NCBI RefSeq assembly: GCF_003020585.1
Contig: NZ_PXUE01000004.1
Coordinates: 62,001-126,000 of the forward strand
From: Chryseobacterium aurantiacum
GTDB lineage: Bacteria; Bacteroidota; Bacteroidia; Flavobacteriales; Weeksellaceae
Direction of reading: 5' to 3'
DNA: 64,000 bases
Below the pieces are notes generated by a model. The model worked only from the letters and a program-made list of their open reading frames with translations, was not told the DNA's origin and did not search any database. The translations under genes were made by a program, and so were the position numbers. Position 1 is the stretch's first letter. Each line of letters begins with the position of its first letter. Shown here piece after piece: positions 51,323-60,192 of this stretch.

Positions 51323-51556
51323 AAAAACACAAATGATGAAAAAAAATTATTTCGAGCCACAAAGAAAAGACTAAAATTCATATAATAAATTACCATAGAT
51401 TAATAAATATGTCATTTTTATTTCGTATAGAGATTATTTTTATTTTATCCCAACGAAAAAAATTAACCAAAAAACATAATTTTCACCTGAAATAGTTAAT
51501 ATTTTTCTTTTAAATAAATTATTTGATTAAAAATATTAATCAATACGATTTTTTAA

Positions 51557-51587
51557 TTGTTATTTATAAACAACACTTATACTTTTG
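51557..51587 (+). promoter_or_regulatory. Promoter of asnB
   Basis: TTG (51557-51559) and TACTTTTG (51580-51587) with a 20-nt spacer, 19 nt before the ATG at 51607. It excludes the longer upstream frame as coding. Confidence 0.6.
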
Positions 51588-51606
51588 TTTCATAAATAAT
51601 AAAAAT

Positions 51607-53274
51607 ATGTGTGGAATTGTATGTCTATTTGACGCCAAGCAGAAAACCGAAGTACTAAGACCCCAGGTTTTGGAGATGTCAAAAAAGATCCGTCACAGAG
51701 GACCGGATTGGAGCGGGGTTTTTCAGGATGAAAAAGTAGTGTTCTCTCATGAGAGGCTAGCTATTGTAGATCCTACTTCAGGAAAGCAACCTCTATTTAC
51801 AAAAGATAAAAAAATTGTATTAGCCGTAAACGGTGAAATCTATAACCATAGAGAACTAAAAGAAGAATTTCCTGATTATGAGTTTCAGACACAATCTGAC
51901 TGTGAGGTAATCCTGGCTCTTTATCAAAAGTATGGAAAAGACTTCGTTGAAAAACTGAACGGAATCTTTGCATTCTCCTTGTATGATACTGAAAAAGATG
52001 TTTATCTGATTGCCCGTGATCATATGGGAATCTGTCCTCTGTATCAGGGATGGGATAAGAACGGAAACTATTATGTAGCTTCCGAATTGAAAGCATTGGA
52101 GGGAGTTTGCAAAAAAATCGAAACGTTCTTACCGGGACATTTGGTGTACAGCAAAGATGGCAGCGAGCTACAACAATGGTATACAAGAGACTGGGACAGC
52201 TTTGATCATGTAAAGGACAATGAAACGGATATTTCAAAACTTAGAAAAGGGCTTGAGGATGCAGTCCACAGACAATTGATGAGTGATGTACCTTATGGAG
52301 TATTACTTTCCGGAGGTTTGGACTCTTCTGTTATTTCAGCAATTACCGCAAAGTTTGCAAGACAAAGAATTGAAAGTGGAGATACTCAGGAAGCATGGTA
52401 TCCAAGACTTCACAGTTTTGCTGTAGGGCTTGTAGGATCTCCGGACCTTATTGCTGCACAAAAAGCAGCGGAGCATATAGGATCTGTACATCATGAAGTA
52501 AACTTTACCGTTCAGGAGGGATTGGATGCTGTACGTGATGTGATCTATCATTTGGAAACTTATGATGTAACCACCATCAGAGCTTCTACCCCAATGTATC
52601 TTTTGGCAAGGGTAATCAAGTCAATGGGAATCAAAATGGTACTTTCCGGAGAAGGCTCGGATGAACTGTTTGGAGGTTATTTATACTTCCACAAAGCACC
52701 TAATGCCAAGGAATTTCATGATGAAACGGTAAGAAAGCTAGGGAAGCTTCACCTTTATGATTGTTTAAGAGCCAACAAGGCATTAATGAGCTGGGGAATA
52801 GAAGGCAGAGTTCCCTTCCTTGACAAAGAATTCATGGATATTGCCATGACTCTGAACCCAAAAGACAAAATGATCAATGTTGCTGAGGGAAAAATTGAAA
52901 AGTGGGTACTAAGAAAAGCCTTTGAAGATATTCTTCCTGCTTCTATTGCATGGAGACAAAAAGAACAGTTCTCAGATGGTGTGGGCTATTCATGGATCGA
53001 TACCCTAAAAGAGGTTGCAGAGAAAGAAGTTTCTGATGAGATGATGGTGAACGCAAAATTCAGATTCCCGCTAAACACTCCACAAAACAAAGAGGAATAT
53101 AGATACAGAACCATCTTTGAAGAGCATTTCCCAAGTGAAACCGCTGCAGCTACAGTTCCATCTGTTCCATCTGTTGCGTGCTCTACTCCTATTGCTTTGG
53201 AATGGGATGAGGCTTTCAAAAAAATGAATGACCCAAGTGGAAGAGCTGTGAAAGTACATGAAACATCATACTAA
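51607..53274 (+). CDS. asnB: Asparagine synthase B (glutamine-hydrolysing)
   Basis: A 555-residue cytoplasmic enzyme that makes asparagine from aspartate, glutamine and ATP. The start MCGIVCLFDA gives Cys2 as the glutaminase nucleophile once Met is removed, which fixes the ATG at 51607; the frame open from 51523 is upstream of the mature enzyme. Glutaminase domain to about 195 (RHRGPDWSG, LAVNGEIYNH), then synthetase domain with the PP-loop LLSGGLDSSVISA and GEGSDELFGGY. The length fits AsnB. Own promoter; a terminator at 53414. Confidence 0.96.
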   Translation: MCGIVCLFDAKQKTEVLRPQVLEMSKKIRHRGPDWSGVFQDEKVVFSHERLAIVDPTSGKQPLFTKDKKIVLAVNGEIYNHRELKEEFPDYEFQTQSDCEVILALYQKYGKDFVEKLNGIFAFSLYDTEKDVYLIARDHMGICPLYQGWDKNGNYYVASELKALEGVCKKIETFLPGHLVYSKDGSELQQWYTRDWDSFDHVKDNETDISKLRKGLEDAVHRQLMSDVPYGVLLSGGLDSSVISAITAKFARQRIESGDTQEAWYPRLHSFAVGLVGSPDLIAAQKAAEHIGSVHHEVNFTVQEGLDAVRDVIYHLETYDVTTIRASTPMYLLARVIKSMGIKMVLSGEGSDELFGGYLYFHKAPNAKEFHDETVRKLGKLHLYDCLRANKALMSWGIEGRVPFLDKEFMDIAMTLNPKDKMINVAEGKIEKWVLRKAFEDILPASIAWRQKEQFSDGVGYSWIDTLKEVAEKEVSDEMMVNAKFRFPLNTPQNKEEYRYRTIFEEHFPSETAAATVPSVPSVACSTPIALEWDEAFKKMNDPSGRAVKVHETSY

Positions 53275-53413
53275 AATTGAGTTTTTGAAATTTCTGTCAA
53301 TTTAATTATGAAAGATCAATTTACTGGTAAAGCAATCATTTAATTTAAAAGATTGAATCTTTCCGGCTTCTAATATCCGGGCTCTAATTTCTTAATTTCA
53401 CACAAAATTTATC

Positions 53414-53441
53414 AATCCTGTAGCAATACAGGATTTTCTTT
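53414..53441 (+). terminator. Intrinsic terminator downstream of asnB
   Basis: Arms AATCCTGTA and TACAGGATT around GCAA with a T-rich tail, about 140 nt after the asnB stop. Confidence 0.8.
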
Positions 53442-53506
53442 TGAATTAACAGCAATAATATCGACATAATTTAGCTGACAATCAAAAATAATATCTAATA
53501 AATAAT

Positions 53507-53514
53507 TATATTTG
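53507..53514 (+). promoter_or_regulatory. Promoter -7 element of the hypothetical secreted protein
   Basis: TATATTTG, 27 nt before the ATG at 53542. A TTG start at 53512 would lie inside this element and is rejected. Confidence 0.55.
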
Positions 53515-53541
53515 GAAAACGAAAATATCAATTATAAAAAA

Positions 53542-54354
53542 ATGAGAAGAAACCTTACTGTTTTATTTGCCTTATTATCCATAAGTTTTGCTTTTGGACA
53601 GGGAAAATACGGCAAATACCTGAACTCAAAAAAGCTTGCTTTGGCTTATAAAAGTGTGAAAGATGTTGACAAAGATGACTACTATCAACAATTTTACTGG
53701 CTGGTAAAGGCTGAACAACTTAAAACTTATCCTCACCTTAAGGACATTAAACCTATAGTTCTGTATCAATTCGTAAAAAAAGTAAATCCTCAGAATCCAA
53801 CAAAAAAACTGGATGACAGAAGTAAGGAATTGAGAGCTACTGCAGAGTTATCTTTAAATCAATATTTTAAAAACAAGAATTTTGAAAACAATTCTGTTTT
53901 AATGTACAACCTTGAAACCTATGTAGACCCTTCAAAGGGACAATTCTACACTAAGGTTGATCCTGAAAAAATCAAGGAACTGGTTCCAAAGGAATTGTTT
54001 GCTTTCAACTCGTTCAACAGAAACATGGGAGAAGAGAAAACTTACTACCTTTGGGTTGACAAGAAGAAGGATGATCTGAACATTATCGATATCATTCCTA
54101 ATGAAAAAGAAGATAAGGCGTTCTACACAAGATTAAGACAATATCTTCCGAGCTATAAGTTTTCAAAATATGTTCCCTCTGTAAAAAAAGGAAACAAGTC
54201 TGATAAAACAGATGTTGAATACTACTACATCATGCCGTTTGAACAAAATACCGATAACATTGAATATAAAACAAAGGATTTCAAAAATTTCACTTTAAGC
54301 CAGTATAGAAAAGCCGGCGACGAATGGAAAGGAGTAGAAAAACCTAGAAAATAA
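53542..54354 (+). CDS. Hypothetical secreted protein
   Basis: A 270-residue protein with a signal peptide (FALLSISFAFGQ). The mature part is rich in Lys, Tyr and Asp with many alternating hydrophobic strands (YYLWVDKKKDDLNIIDIIP, VEYYYIMPFEQN). No domain recognised. The start ATG at 53542 is set by the promoter just upstream. It is transcribed alone and ended by a strong terminator. Probably envelope-located, function unknown. Confidence 0.8.
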   Translation: MRRNLTVLFALLSISFAFGQGKYGKYLNSKKLALAYKSVKDVDKDDYYQQFYWLVKAEQLKTYPHLKDIKPIVLYQFVKKVNPQNPTKKLDDRSKELRATAELSLNQYFKNKNFENNSVLMYNLETYVDPSKGQFYTKVDPEKIKELVPKELFAFNSFNRNMGEEKTYYLWVDKKKDDLNIIDIIPNEKEDKAFYTRLRQYLPSYKFSKYVPSVKKGNKSDKTDVEYYYIMPFEQNTDNIEYKTKDFKNFTLSQYRKAGDEWKGVEKPRK

Positions 54355-54357
54355 ATT

Positions 54358-54390
54358 AAAAAGTCCTGTGATATCTCGCAGGACTTTTTT
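54358..54390 (+). terminator. Intrinsic terminator
   Basis: Arms AAAAAGTCCTG and CAGGACTTTTT around a 10-nt loop with a T-run. Confidence 0.92.
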
Positions 54391-54494
54391 AATTTTATAT
54401 GGATTTCTTCATCTAAGGATCAAACTGCTTAAAGCAAGCATTTTTTTCAAATAAAATAAGCCTGGACATTTTTTGAATATTCAGCCTGTACAAA

Positions 54495-55898
54495 ATGACA
54501 GAAACAAACCTTCAACCGACATCAATAAAGAAAATTCTACCCCTGATTCTAGCCACTGCTATTTTTATGCAAATGCTGGACTCTACAATTCTGAACACTT
54601 CCCTGCCATCCATTGCAAAGGATCTTCATGAATCTCCATTAAATATGCAGAATGCAATCATCAGCTACGTTCTGACACTGGCTGTTTTCATGCCTGCCAG
54701 TGGTTTTTTGGCAGATAGGTTTGGAACGAAAAAGATTTTCATATTTTCCCTGGTTTTATTTAGCCTTGGCTCCTTATTCTGTTCATTATCTCAAAACCTC
54801 ACTCATTTGGTTATTTCGAGGGTAATTCAAGGTGTTGGAGGAAGCTTGATGACACCGGTTGGAAAATTAGCCCTCATTAAAACATTTGACAAAAGTGAAC
54901 TTCTTAAAGCCATGAATTTTGCCATTATCCCTGCCCTTATCGGTCCCGTACTAGGTCCTTTGGTTGGTGGGTATATGGTAGATTATCTTTCCTGGCACTG
55001 GATATTTCTTATTAATATTCCTATTGGTATTCTGGGGATTATTTTAGGCTTAAAATTTATGCCCAACTATAAATCTGACGATGTTGATTTTGACTTGAAA
55101 GGGTTCTTAATCTTTGCAGCAGCTTCTCTCCTACTTTCTGTTTCTTTGGAACTTTTCGGAGATATACAGAACATAACCCCTGTTCTTCTCGTATTCATTT
55201 TAGGCTTCCTGTTTCTTTACTATTACTATAAGCATGCAAAAAGAGGAGGTAATCCCATCTTTCCTTTAAATCTATTTCAGGTAAGAACTTTCCGGGTTGG
55301 AATTGTTGGAAATCTGGCCACCAGATTAGGAATCAGCTCCGTTCCGCTACTCCTTCCGCTGATGATACAGATTGCTTATAAACAATCCGCAGTAACTTCA
55401 GGATGGATTATTGCTCCGATGGCCTTAACGGCTATATTCGGGAAGTCATCGGTGATTAAAATTCTGGATAAATATGGTTACCGACAAACCCTGATGGTGA
55501 ATACATTTATCATTGGAACCCTGATCTGTCTATTGGCCATTCCGGATATTCATACTTCCCTATACTGGTTTGTTCCCATTATTGCTGTGCTAGGGTTCTT
55601 CAACTCTATTCAGTTTACCTCCATGAATACGATTTCTATTGCAGATCTTAGAAACTTCCAGACCAGTAGTGGAAATTCTTTAATATCCGTCAATCAGCAG
55701 CTCGCCATAGGATTTGGTATTGCATTCGGATTGATTGTATTAAAGTTGTTTGAAAATACAGACCTGATTCAGGGCGAAATTCACAATGCTTTCCGATATA
55801 CATTTCTTACGGTAGGAATACTGACCATTTTATCCGGATTTGTCTTTAGGAGACTGCATATTTCGGATGGTAAAAATATGAAATCGAAGGAAGAATAA
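54495..55898 (+). CDS. MFS transporter, DHA2 (EmrB/QacA) type
   Basis: A 467-residue membrane protein with about 14 hydrophobic segments, the DHA2 count. Motifs: MLDSTILNTSLPSIAKDL (motif D1 near TM1), GFLADRFGTKKIF (motif A) and RVIQGVGGSLMTPVG (motif B). Such proteins export drugs or toxic compounds with proton antiport. No membrane fusion protein (EmrA-like) is adjacent, so single-component export is likely. Substrate unknown. It precedes the pirin island on the same strand. Confidence 0.92.
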   Translation: MTETNLQPTSIKKILPLILATAIFMQMLDSTILNTSLPSIAKDLHESPLNMQNAIISYVLTLAVFMPASGFLADRFGTKKIFIFSLVLFSLGSLFCSLSQNLTHLVISRVIQGVGGSLMTPVGKLALIKTFDKSELLKAMNFAIIPALIGPVLGPLVGGYMVDYLSWHWIFLINIPIGILGIILGLKFMPNYKSDDVDFDLKGFLIFAAASLLLSVSLELFGDIQNITPVLLVFILGFLFLYYYYKHAKRGGNPIFPLNLFQVRTFRVGIVGNLATRLGISSVPLLLPLMIQIAYKQSAVTSGWIIAPMALTAIFGKSSVIKILDKYGYRQTLMVNTFIIGTLICLLAIPDIHTSLYWFVPIIAVLGFFNSIQFTSMNTISIADLRNFQTSSGNSLISVNQQLAIGFGIAFGLIVLKLFENTDLIQGEIHNAFRYTFLTVGILTILSGFVFRRLHISDGKNMKSKEE

Positions 55899-56057
55899 GT
55901 TGTTGGCAAAATTATAAAAGAGCAAAGGGGGCGCTGATGATGCTCAACCTGTGAAGAAAACACTTTTGCTATTCAGTTTTATTATTCATTTTCTTTTTTG
56001 CTATTTCGCTTCCATACGAACTTATCACAGATCAATGTTTCTGACTTATAACTATGG

Positions 56058-56065
56058 TACTTTTG
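56058..56065 (+). promoter_or_regulatory. Promoter -7 element of the pirin island
   Basis: TACTTTTG, 22 nt before the ATG at 56088. Confidence 0.55.
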
Positions 56066-56087
56066 TTCATATAAAATCAACAATATT

Positions 56088-56963
56088 ATGGCAACTAAAA
56101 AAGTAGAAATAGTAGTATCTCCAAGACCTGCACACTTCGTAGGTGATGGTTTTAGGGTTCATAATTTTATTCCAGGTGTAAATGGATTAGACATGAAAAG
56201 AATGGACCCATTCATTATGCTTGATTATAATTCAAAATTTCATTTCAACGGTTCAGAAATACCAAGAGGTGTGGGTGTTCATCCGCACAGAGGTTTTGAA
56301 ACGGTAACAATAGCATATAGTGGTAAAGTAGAACATCATGACAGTGCTGGCGGCGGCGGTGTAATTGGTGAAGGTGATGTACAATGGATGACCGCAGCAA
56401 AGGGTGTTCTTCACAAGGAATATCATGAAACAGAATGGGCAAAAGAAGGGGGAATCTTTCAGATGGTTCAACTTTGGGTAAATCTTCCTGCTAAGGATAA
56501 AATGAGTACCCCAAAATACCAGGCTATCGAAAATTCTAAAATGGAAAAAGTAGATTTAGGAGAAAATGGATTGGTGGAAGTCATTGCCGGAGAATATAAC
56601 GGACATAGCGGCCCTGCCAATACTTTTACGCCGGTTCATATGATGAATGCAAAACTTAAGGCTAGAGGAAAAGCTGAATTCAATTTCCCTGCTCACTTCA
56701 ATACAGCAGCCTTGGTTATTGAGGGAAATATCACCATAAACGGAGAAGAGAACATTAAGGGAGATCATTTTGCCCTATTCAAAAATGAGGGAGAAACGTT
56801 TACCATTGAAGCAAAAGAAGATGCTATTGTTTTAATCATCAGCGGAGAGCCAATTAATGAACCCATCTATCCTCACGGACCTTTTGTGATGAATTCCAGA
56901 GAAGAAATCATGCAGGCATTTGAGGATTTTAATACCGGAAAATTTGGATATCTGGAAGATTAG
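56088..56963 (+). CDS. Pirin family protein
   Basis: A 291-residue bicupin. Pirin N-terminal domain with the metal-ligand motif HPHRGFETVTI and the later MTAAKGVLHKEYHE; C-terminal pirin domain from about 170. Bacterial pirins bind iron or other metals and some act as quercetin 2,3-dioxygenases or redox sensors. First of a run of stress-type genes that ends at 60480. A second pirin (57543) is only distantly similar, so this is not a recent duplication. Confidence 0.92.
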   Translation: MATKKVEIVVSPRPAHFVGDGFRVHNFIPGVNGLDMKRMDPFIMLDYNSKFHFNGSEIPRGVGVHPHRGFETVTIAYSGKVEHHDSAGGGGVIGEGDVQWMTAAKGVLHKEYHETEWAKEGGIFQMVQLWVNLPAKDKMSTPKYQAIENSKMEKVDLGENGLVEVIAGEYNGHSGPANTFTPVHMMNAKLKARGKAEFNFPAHFNTAALVIEGNITINGEENIKGDHFALFKNEGETFTIEAKEDAIVLIISGEPINEPIYPHGPFVMNSREEIMQAFEDFNTGKFGYLED

Positions 56964-57033
56964 TAAAATTAAATTTTCCTTAATCTTTGATTGTTCCTTT
57001 TTTATTAACTTTATATAATGATGTCGGGTAAAA

Positions 57034-57149
57034 TATAAAGGAACAGGATTTATATTGTATTTAAATGATGCTACGGACAAAGCTTATTGATTTTAAAATC
57101 AATAAAGTCCTGCTCTCAATATTAGTCAATAAAATCTTGTTCCTTTATA
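57034..57149. repeat. Small inverted-repeat (hairpin) element F
   Basis: In the 213-bp gap between the pirin and GNAT genes. Outer arms TATAAAGGAACA (57034-57045) and TGTTCCTTTATA (57138-57149), with matching inner segments (GATTT..TATTG, GGAC). The centre is a perfect 22-bp palindrome with half-site TTATTGATTTT (57084-57105). No ORF. It looks like a MITE or a strongly folding RNA; it shares no box with repeats A-E apart from the terminal TATAAAG. Confidence 0.65.
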
Positions 57150-57176
57150 AAACCCATCACTTTTAATACGAAAATT

Positions 57177-57488
57177 ATGAAACCAGAATTTGAAAACATC
57201 CCCCTTAACAAAACCGATAAAAGATTTGAAATAAACTTCAATGGACACTTTGCTTTCATTGATTATCGTGAAACCACCCATCAGATCGCTTTAATTCATA
57301 CTGAAGCGGAACCAGAACTGGCAGGAACGGGTGCAGCAGCAGCCGTGGTGGAAAAAACACTACATTATATTGAAGAAAGTGGTAAAAAGCTTCTTCCGTT
57401 TTGTCCTTACGTTTTTGCCTTTATCAAAAAGCATCCTGAATGGAAACGTATTGTAGATGAAAAATTTGAAGGATATGATAAACTTTAA
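57177..57488 (+). CDS. Small GNAT-type N-acetyltransferase (YjdJ-like)
   Basis: A 103-residue protein of the compact Acetyltransf_CG group (PF14542). It has IDYRETTHQIALIHTEAEPELAGTGAAAAVVEKTLHYIEESG and the LLPFCPYVFAFIKKHPEW signature. Acetyl-CoA binding is expected at the GTGAAAA loop; the usual R/Q-x-x-G-x-G/A form is altered. Substrate unknown. It lies between two pirin genes; a second copy of the family is at 60193. Confidence 0.87.
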   Translation: MKPEFENIPLNKTDKRFEINFNGHFAFIDYRETTHQIALIHTEAEPELAGTGAAAAVVEKTLHYIEESGKKLLPFCPYVFAFIKKHPEWKRIVDEKFEGYDKL

Positions 57489-57542
57489 ATTCTTCTCAAG
57501 AGCATAGATTTAAATAAAATTTTAAAAAAGCATTACATCATT

Positions 57543-58442
57543 ATGTCAAATATTGGACTTATCATCGAAGAAAAAGCAGCAGATATAGGAAATTTCCTGG
57601 TAGGAAGGCTTCTTCCATTCCGTGAAAAAAGAGCAGTCGGACCTTTTGTTTTTATTGATCACATGGGCCCATCTGAGCTAAAGGATTATCAAAACCTTGA
57701 TGTTCCTCCCCATCCGCATATCGGGCTATCTACCTTAACGTACCTGCTGGAGGGATCTATTTTTCATAGAGACAGCATCGGAAGTGCTGTAGAAATAAAA
57801 CCGGGAGCTGTAAACTGGATGACTGCCGGAAAAGGGGTTGTGCACTCGGAAAGAACTCCCGAATACCTTAGACATAGTGATAAAAGACTTCACGGATTTC
57901 AAATTTGGGTAGGTCTTCCAAAGCACCTTGAACAATCTGAACCCACTTTTCATCATATTGAAGAAAATGAAATTCCTGTTTGGGAAGAAGACGGAATTCA
58001 ATATAAACTCATTGCAGGTGAAGCATTCGGAAGAACATCTCCTGTGCCGGTACACAGCAAATTATTTTTCCTTGAAATCAAAACAAAAGAACCAAAGAAA
58101 ATAAGCATTGGAAAAGATCTTTATGGGGAAGCAGCCATGTACGTTTTGGACGGAACGGTAACCACAGAAGGGAATTCTTATGGTTCAAAACAACTCATGA
58201 TTGCAAAAGACACTAAGCTTTGTGAGTTTGAAATGAGTGAAAACGGTACAGTTTATCTATTTGGAGGTGAACCTTTCGATGAGGAACGTTTTATCTTCTG
58301 GAATTTTGTAAATTCTGACAAGGAAATGATAGATCAGGCTAAGGTCAACTGGAACGATCAGAATCATGATGCATTTCCGTTAGTTCCTGGAGACGAACAA
58401 GAATTTGTCCCTCTACCAAAGTCGATTTTAAACAGAAAATAA
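57543..58442 (+). CDS. Pirin family protein
   Basis: A 299-residue bicupin pirin. N-terminal domain contains PHPHIGLSTLTYLLEG with the metal-ligand histidines and MTAGKGVVHSERTPEY; the C-terminal domain starts at about 165. The sequence differs strongly from the pirin encoded at 56088, so the two probably have distinct roles. A FMN reductase gene follows 21 nt later, which points to cotranscription. Enzymatic activity unproven. Confidence 0.92.
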   Translation: MSNIGLIIEEKAADIGNFLVGRLLPFREKRAVGPFVFIDHMGPSELKDYQNLDVPPHPHIGLSTLTYLLEGSIFHRDSIGSAVEIKPGAVNWMTAGKGVVHSERTPEYLRHSDKRLHGFQIWVGLPKHLEQSEPTFHHIEENEIPVWEEDGIQYKLIAGEAFGRTSPVPVHSKLFFLEIKTKEPKKISIGKDLYGEAAMYVLDGTVTTEGNSYGSKQLMIAKDTKLCEFEMSENGTVYLFGGEPFDEERFIFWNFVNSDKEMIDQAKVNWNDQNHDAFPLVPGDEQEFVPLPKSILNRK

Positions 58443-58463
58443 ATATAGACCAGCATAAAGACC

Positions 58464-59003
58464 ATGAAAATACTAGCGTTTGCAGGAAGCACCTCATCTA
58501 CTTCAATTAACAGGGAACTCGTAAAGTTTGTTCTGAAAGATTTTCAAAATGAAGAAATCAATCTGATTGATCTTAACGATTTCACGATGCCTGTTTTTTC
58601 CGTAGATCTTGAAAAGAAAGGATTTCCGGATGAAGCTCATCATTTTTTAAAGGTGATTGAAGAATGTGATGTTATTATCTGTTCACTGGCTGAGCATAAC
58701 AGGTCTTACAGTGCCGCATTTAAAAATGTTTTCGACTGGGCATCAAGGATCAATGTAAAGGTATTTCAGAACAAGCCAATGCTTCTGATGAGTACTTCAC
58801 CCGGAGGTTATGGTGGCGGAAATGTGATGAATACCGCAAAAACATTTTTCCCGCAGTTTGCAGCAGATATCAAGGATACTTTTTCATTATCCAAGTTTTA
58901 TGAGAATTTTGACCTTGAAAGCGGAGTGATTAATCCTGATATGCTCAGCGATCTGAAAGCGAAGATTCAAAACTTTAAAAACCAGATTAAAGCTAATGAC
59001 TAA
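58464..59003 (+). CDS. NADPH-dependent FMN reductase family protein
   Basis: A 179-residue flavodoxin-like protein (PF03358) with the FMN phosphate loop FAGSTSSTSINREL near the N-terminus and the isoalloxazine-region motif STSPGGYGGGNV. Such proteins reduce quinones, chromate or azo compounds with NAD(P)H. The stop overlaps the TMEM175-type gene by 8 nt, so the two are translationally coupled. Likely part of the redox-stress island. Confidence 0.91.
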   Translation: MKILAFAGSTSSTSINRELVKFVLKDFQNEEINLIDLNDFTMPVFSVDLEKKGFPDEAHHFLKVIEECDVIICSLAEHNRSYSAAFKNVFDWASRINVKVFQNKPMLLMSTSPGGYGGGNVMNTAKTFFPQFAADIKDTFSLSKFYENFDLESGVINPDMLSDLKAKIQNFKNQIKAND

Positions 59004-59574
59004 AGGAAGACTGGAGGCATTCAGCGATGGGGTCCTGGCGATCATCATTACGATTATGGTCCTAGAATTAAAGGTTCCTGAAGGAGCTAGCTGGGGAAGC
59101 CTGAAACCACTTCTTCCCAAGTTTTTGGCTTACATTTTCAGTTTTATTTATGTGGGTATTTATTGGAACAATCACCATCATTTGTTTCAAACGGTAAAAA
59201 AAGTAAATGGCAGCATTCTTTGGGCTAACCTGCATCTTTTGTTTTGGTTATCCCTGATGCCTATTGCCACAGAATGGATCGGAACAACCGGTTTTGCTGA
59301 GAATCCTGTTGCTACCTACGGTTTAGGGCTTATCATGTGTGCCATTGCTTACACCATTCTGGAAAATCTTATTATCCGAAATGAGGGTGAAGATTCAAAG
59401 CTGAAAGAGGCTATCAATTTTAAAGCAAAGGAGTATATCTCCATCATATTTTACGTCCTTGGAATCGCTACTTCATTTTTTTATCCTTATATTGCCATAG
59501 GTTTTTATTATCTCGTGGCTCTCATATGGCTGATTCCGGACAGAAGAATCGAAAAATCATTAAAAGACAATTAA
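58996..59574 (+). CDS. TMEM175 family (DUF1211) potassium channel protein
   Basis: A 192-residue protein with about six transmembrane helices. It begins RLEAFSDGVLAIIITIMVLELKVP, the FSDG signature of TMEM175/DUF1211 (PF06736); bacterial members form tetrameric potassium-conducting channels. Coupled by overlap to the FMN reductase gene; the YjdI gene starts 1 nt after its stop. The association of a channel with redox proteins is notable but unexplained. Confidence 0.9.
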   Translation: MTKGRLEAFSDGVLAIIITIMVLELKVPEGASWGSLKPLLPKFLAYIFSFIYVGIYWNNHHHLFQTVKKVNGSILWANLHLLFWLSLMPIATEWIGTTGFAENPVATYGLGLIMCAIAYTILENLIIRNEGEDSKLKEAINFKAKEYISIIFYVLGIATSFFYPYIAIGFYYLVALIWLIPDRRIEKSLKDN

Positions 59575-59575
59575 T

Positions 59576-59794
59576 ATGGAAACACACGAATATCCCAACG
59601 GCAACATTACTGTCATCTGGCAGCCTCAAAAGTGTATCCACTCGGCTGTATGCGTAAAACTGCTTCCCAATGTCTATAATCCCAAAGACAGACCTTGGAT
59701 AAAAGCCGGAAATGCTACTCCCGAAGAGCTTAAAAAACAAATAGACCAATGCCCTTCCGGAGCATTAAGTTATAAATTCAATACAGAAAGATAA
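59576..59794 (+). CDS. yjdI: YjdI-type Fe-S protein
   Basis: A 72-residue protein of the YjdI/DUF1271 type (Fer4_19). Three cysteines are in KCIHSAVCVKLL and QCPSGALSY, the single-cluster arrangement. It is probably a (4Fe-4S)-type mono-cluster ferredoxin-like protein. Its stop overlaps the OsmC start by one base (TAATG), so translation is coupled. yjdI and yjdJ are known neighbours in other bacteria. Confidence 0.9.
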   Translation: METHEYPNGNITVIWQPQKCIHSAVCVKLLPNVYNPKDRPWIKAGNATPEELKKQIDQCPSGALSYKFNTER

Positions 59795-60189
59795 TGGCGG
59801 TAACGGTAAAAGCAAGTTTAGGAAAAACAAAATATTATACTGAGGTAACGGCCGGTGAAAACACCATCATTACCGATGAACCTATAGATAAAGGCGGACA
59901 GAATAAGGGTTTCAATCCCATGGAAATTCTGGCAACATCTCTGGCAAGCTGTACAGCAGCAACCCTTAGAATGTACATCGAAAGAAAAGAATGGGATGTA
60001 GAAAACATCAACGTGGAAGTAGAACTCGAAAATTATCCGTTAACCAAAAGAGCAATTTTCAAAAGAGATATCAGCTTTGAGGGAATTCTGGATGATGAGC
60101 AGTTGAAAAGATTACACACCATTGCAGACGCCTGCCCTGTTCATAAAATATTAACAAACGATATAGAAATACTAACTAAATTCTCATAA
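59794..60189 (+). CDS. OsmC family protein
   Basis: A 131-residue OsmC/Ohr-type protein (PF02566) that reduces organic or fatty-acid hydroperoxides through a cysteine pair. The peroxidatic and resolving cysteines are seen in LATSLASCTAATLRMY and DACPVHKIL; NPMEILATSL is the family helix. It is coupled to YjdI by a one-base overlap and followed 3 nt later by a GNAT gene. Fits peroxide defence. Confidence 0.92.
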   Translation: MAVTVKASLGKTKYYTEVTAGENTIITDEPIDKGGQNKGFNPMEILATSLASCTAATLRMYIERKEWDVENINVEVELENYPLTKRAIFKRDISFEGILDDEQLKRLHTIADACPVHKILTNDIEILTKFS

Positions 60190-60192
60190 AAT

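Noticed and set aside
51332-51373. Attenuator leader peptide for asnB
   Set aside because: The 13-codon frame has one Asn codon only, and the asnB promoter lies downstream of it at 51557-51587.
51523-51606. N-terminal extension of AsnB
   Set aside because: The enzyme needs Cys at position 2 (MCGIV), and the promoter lies inside the extension.
57084-57105. Central palindrome as an intrinsic terminator
   Set aside because: AT-only stem without a T-run and part of a larger mirrored element, so a terminator role is unlikely.
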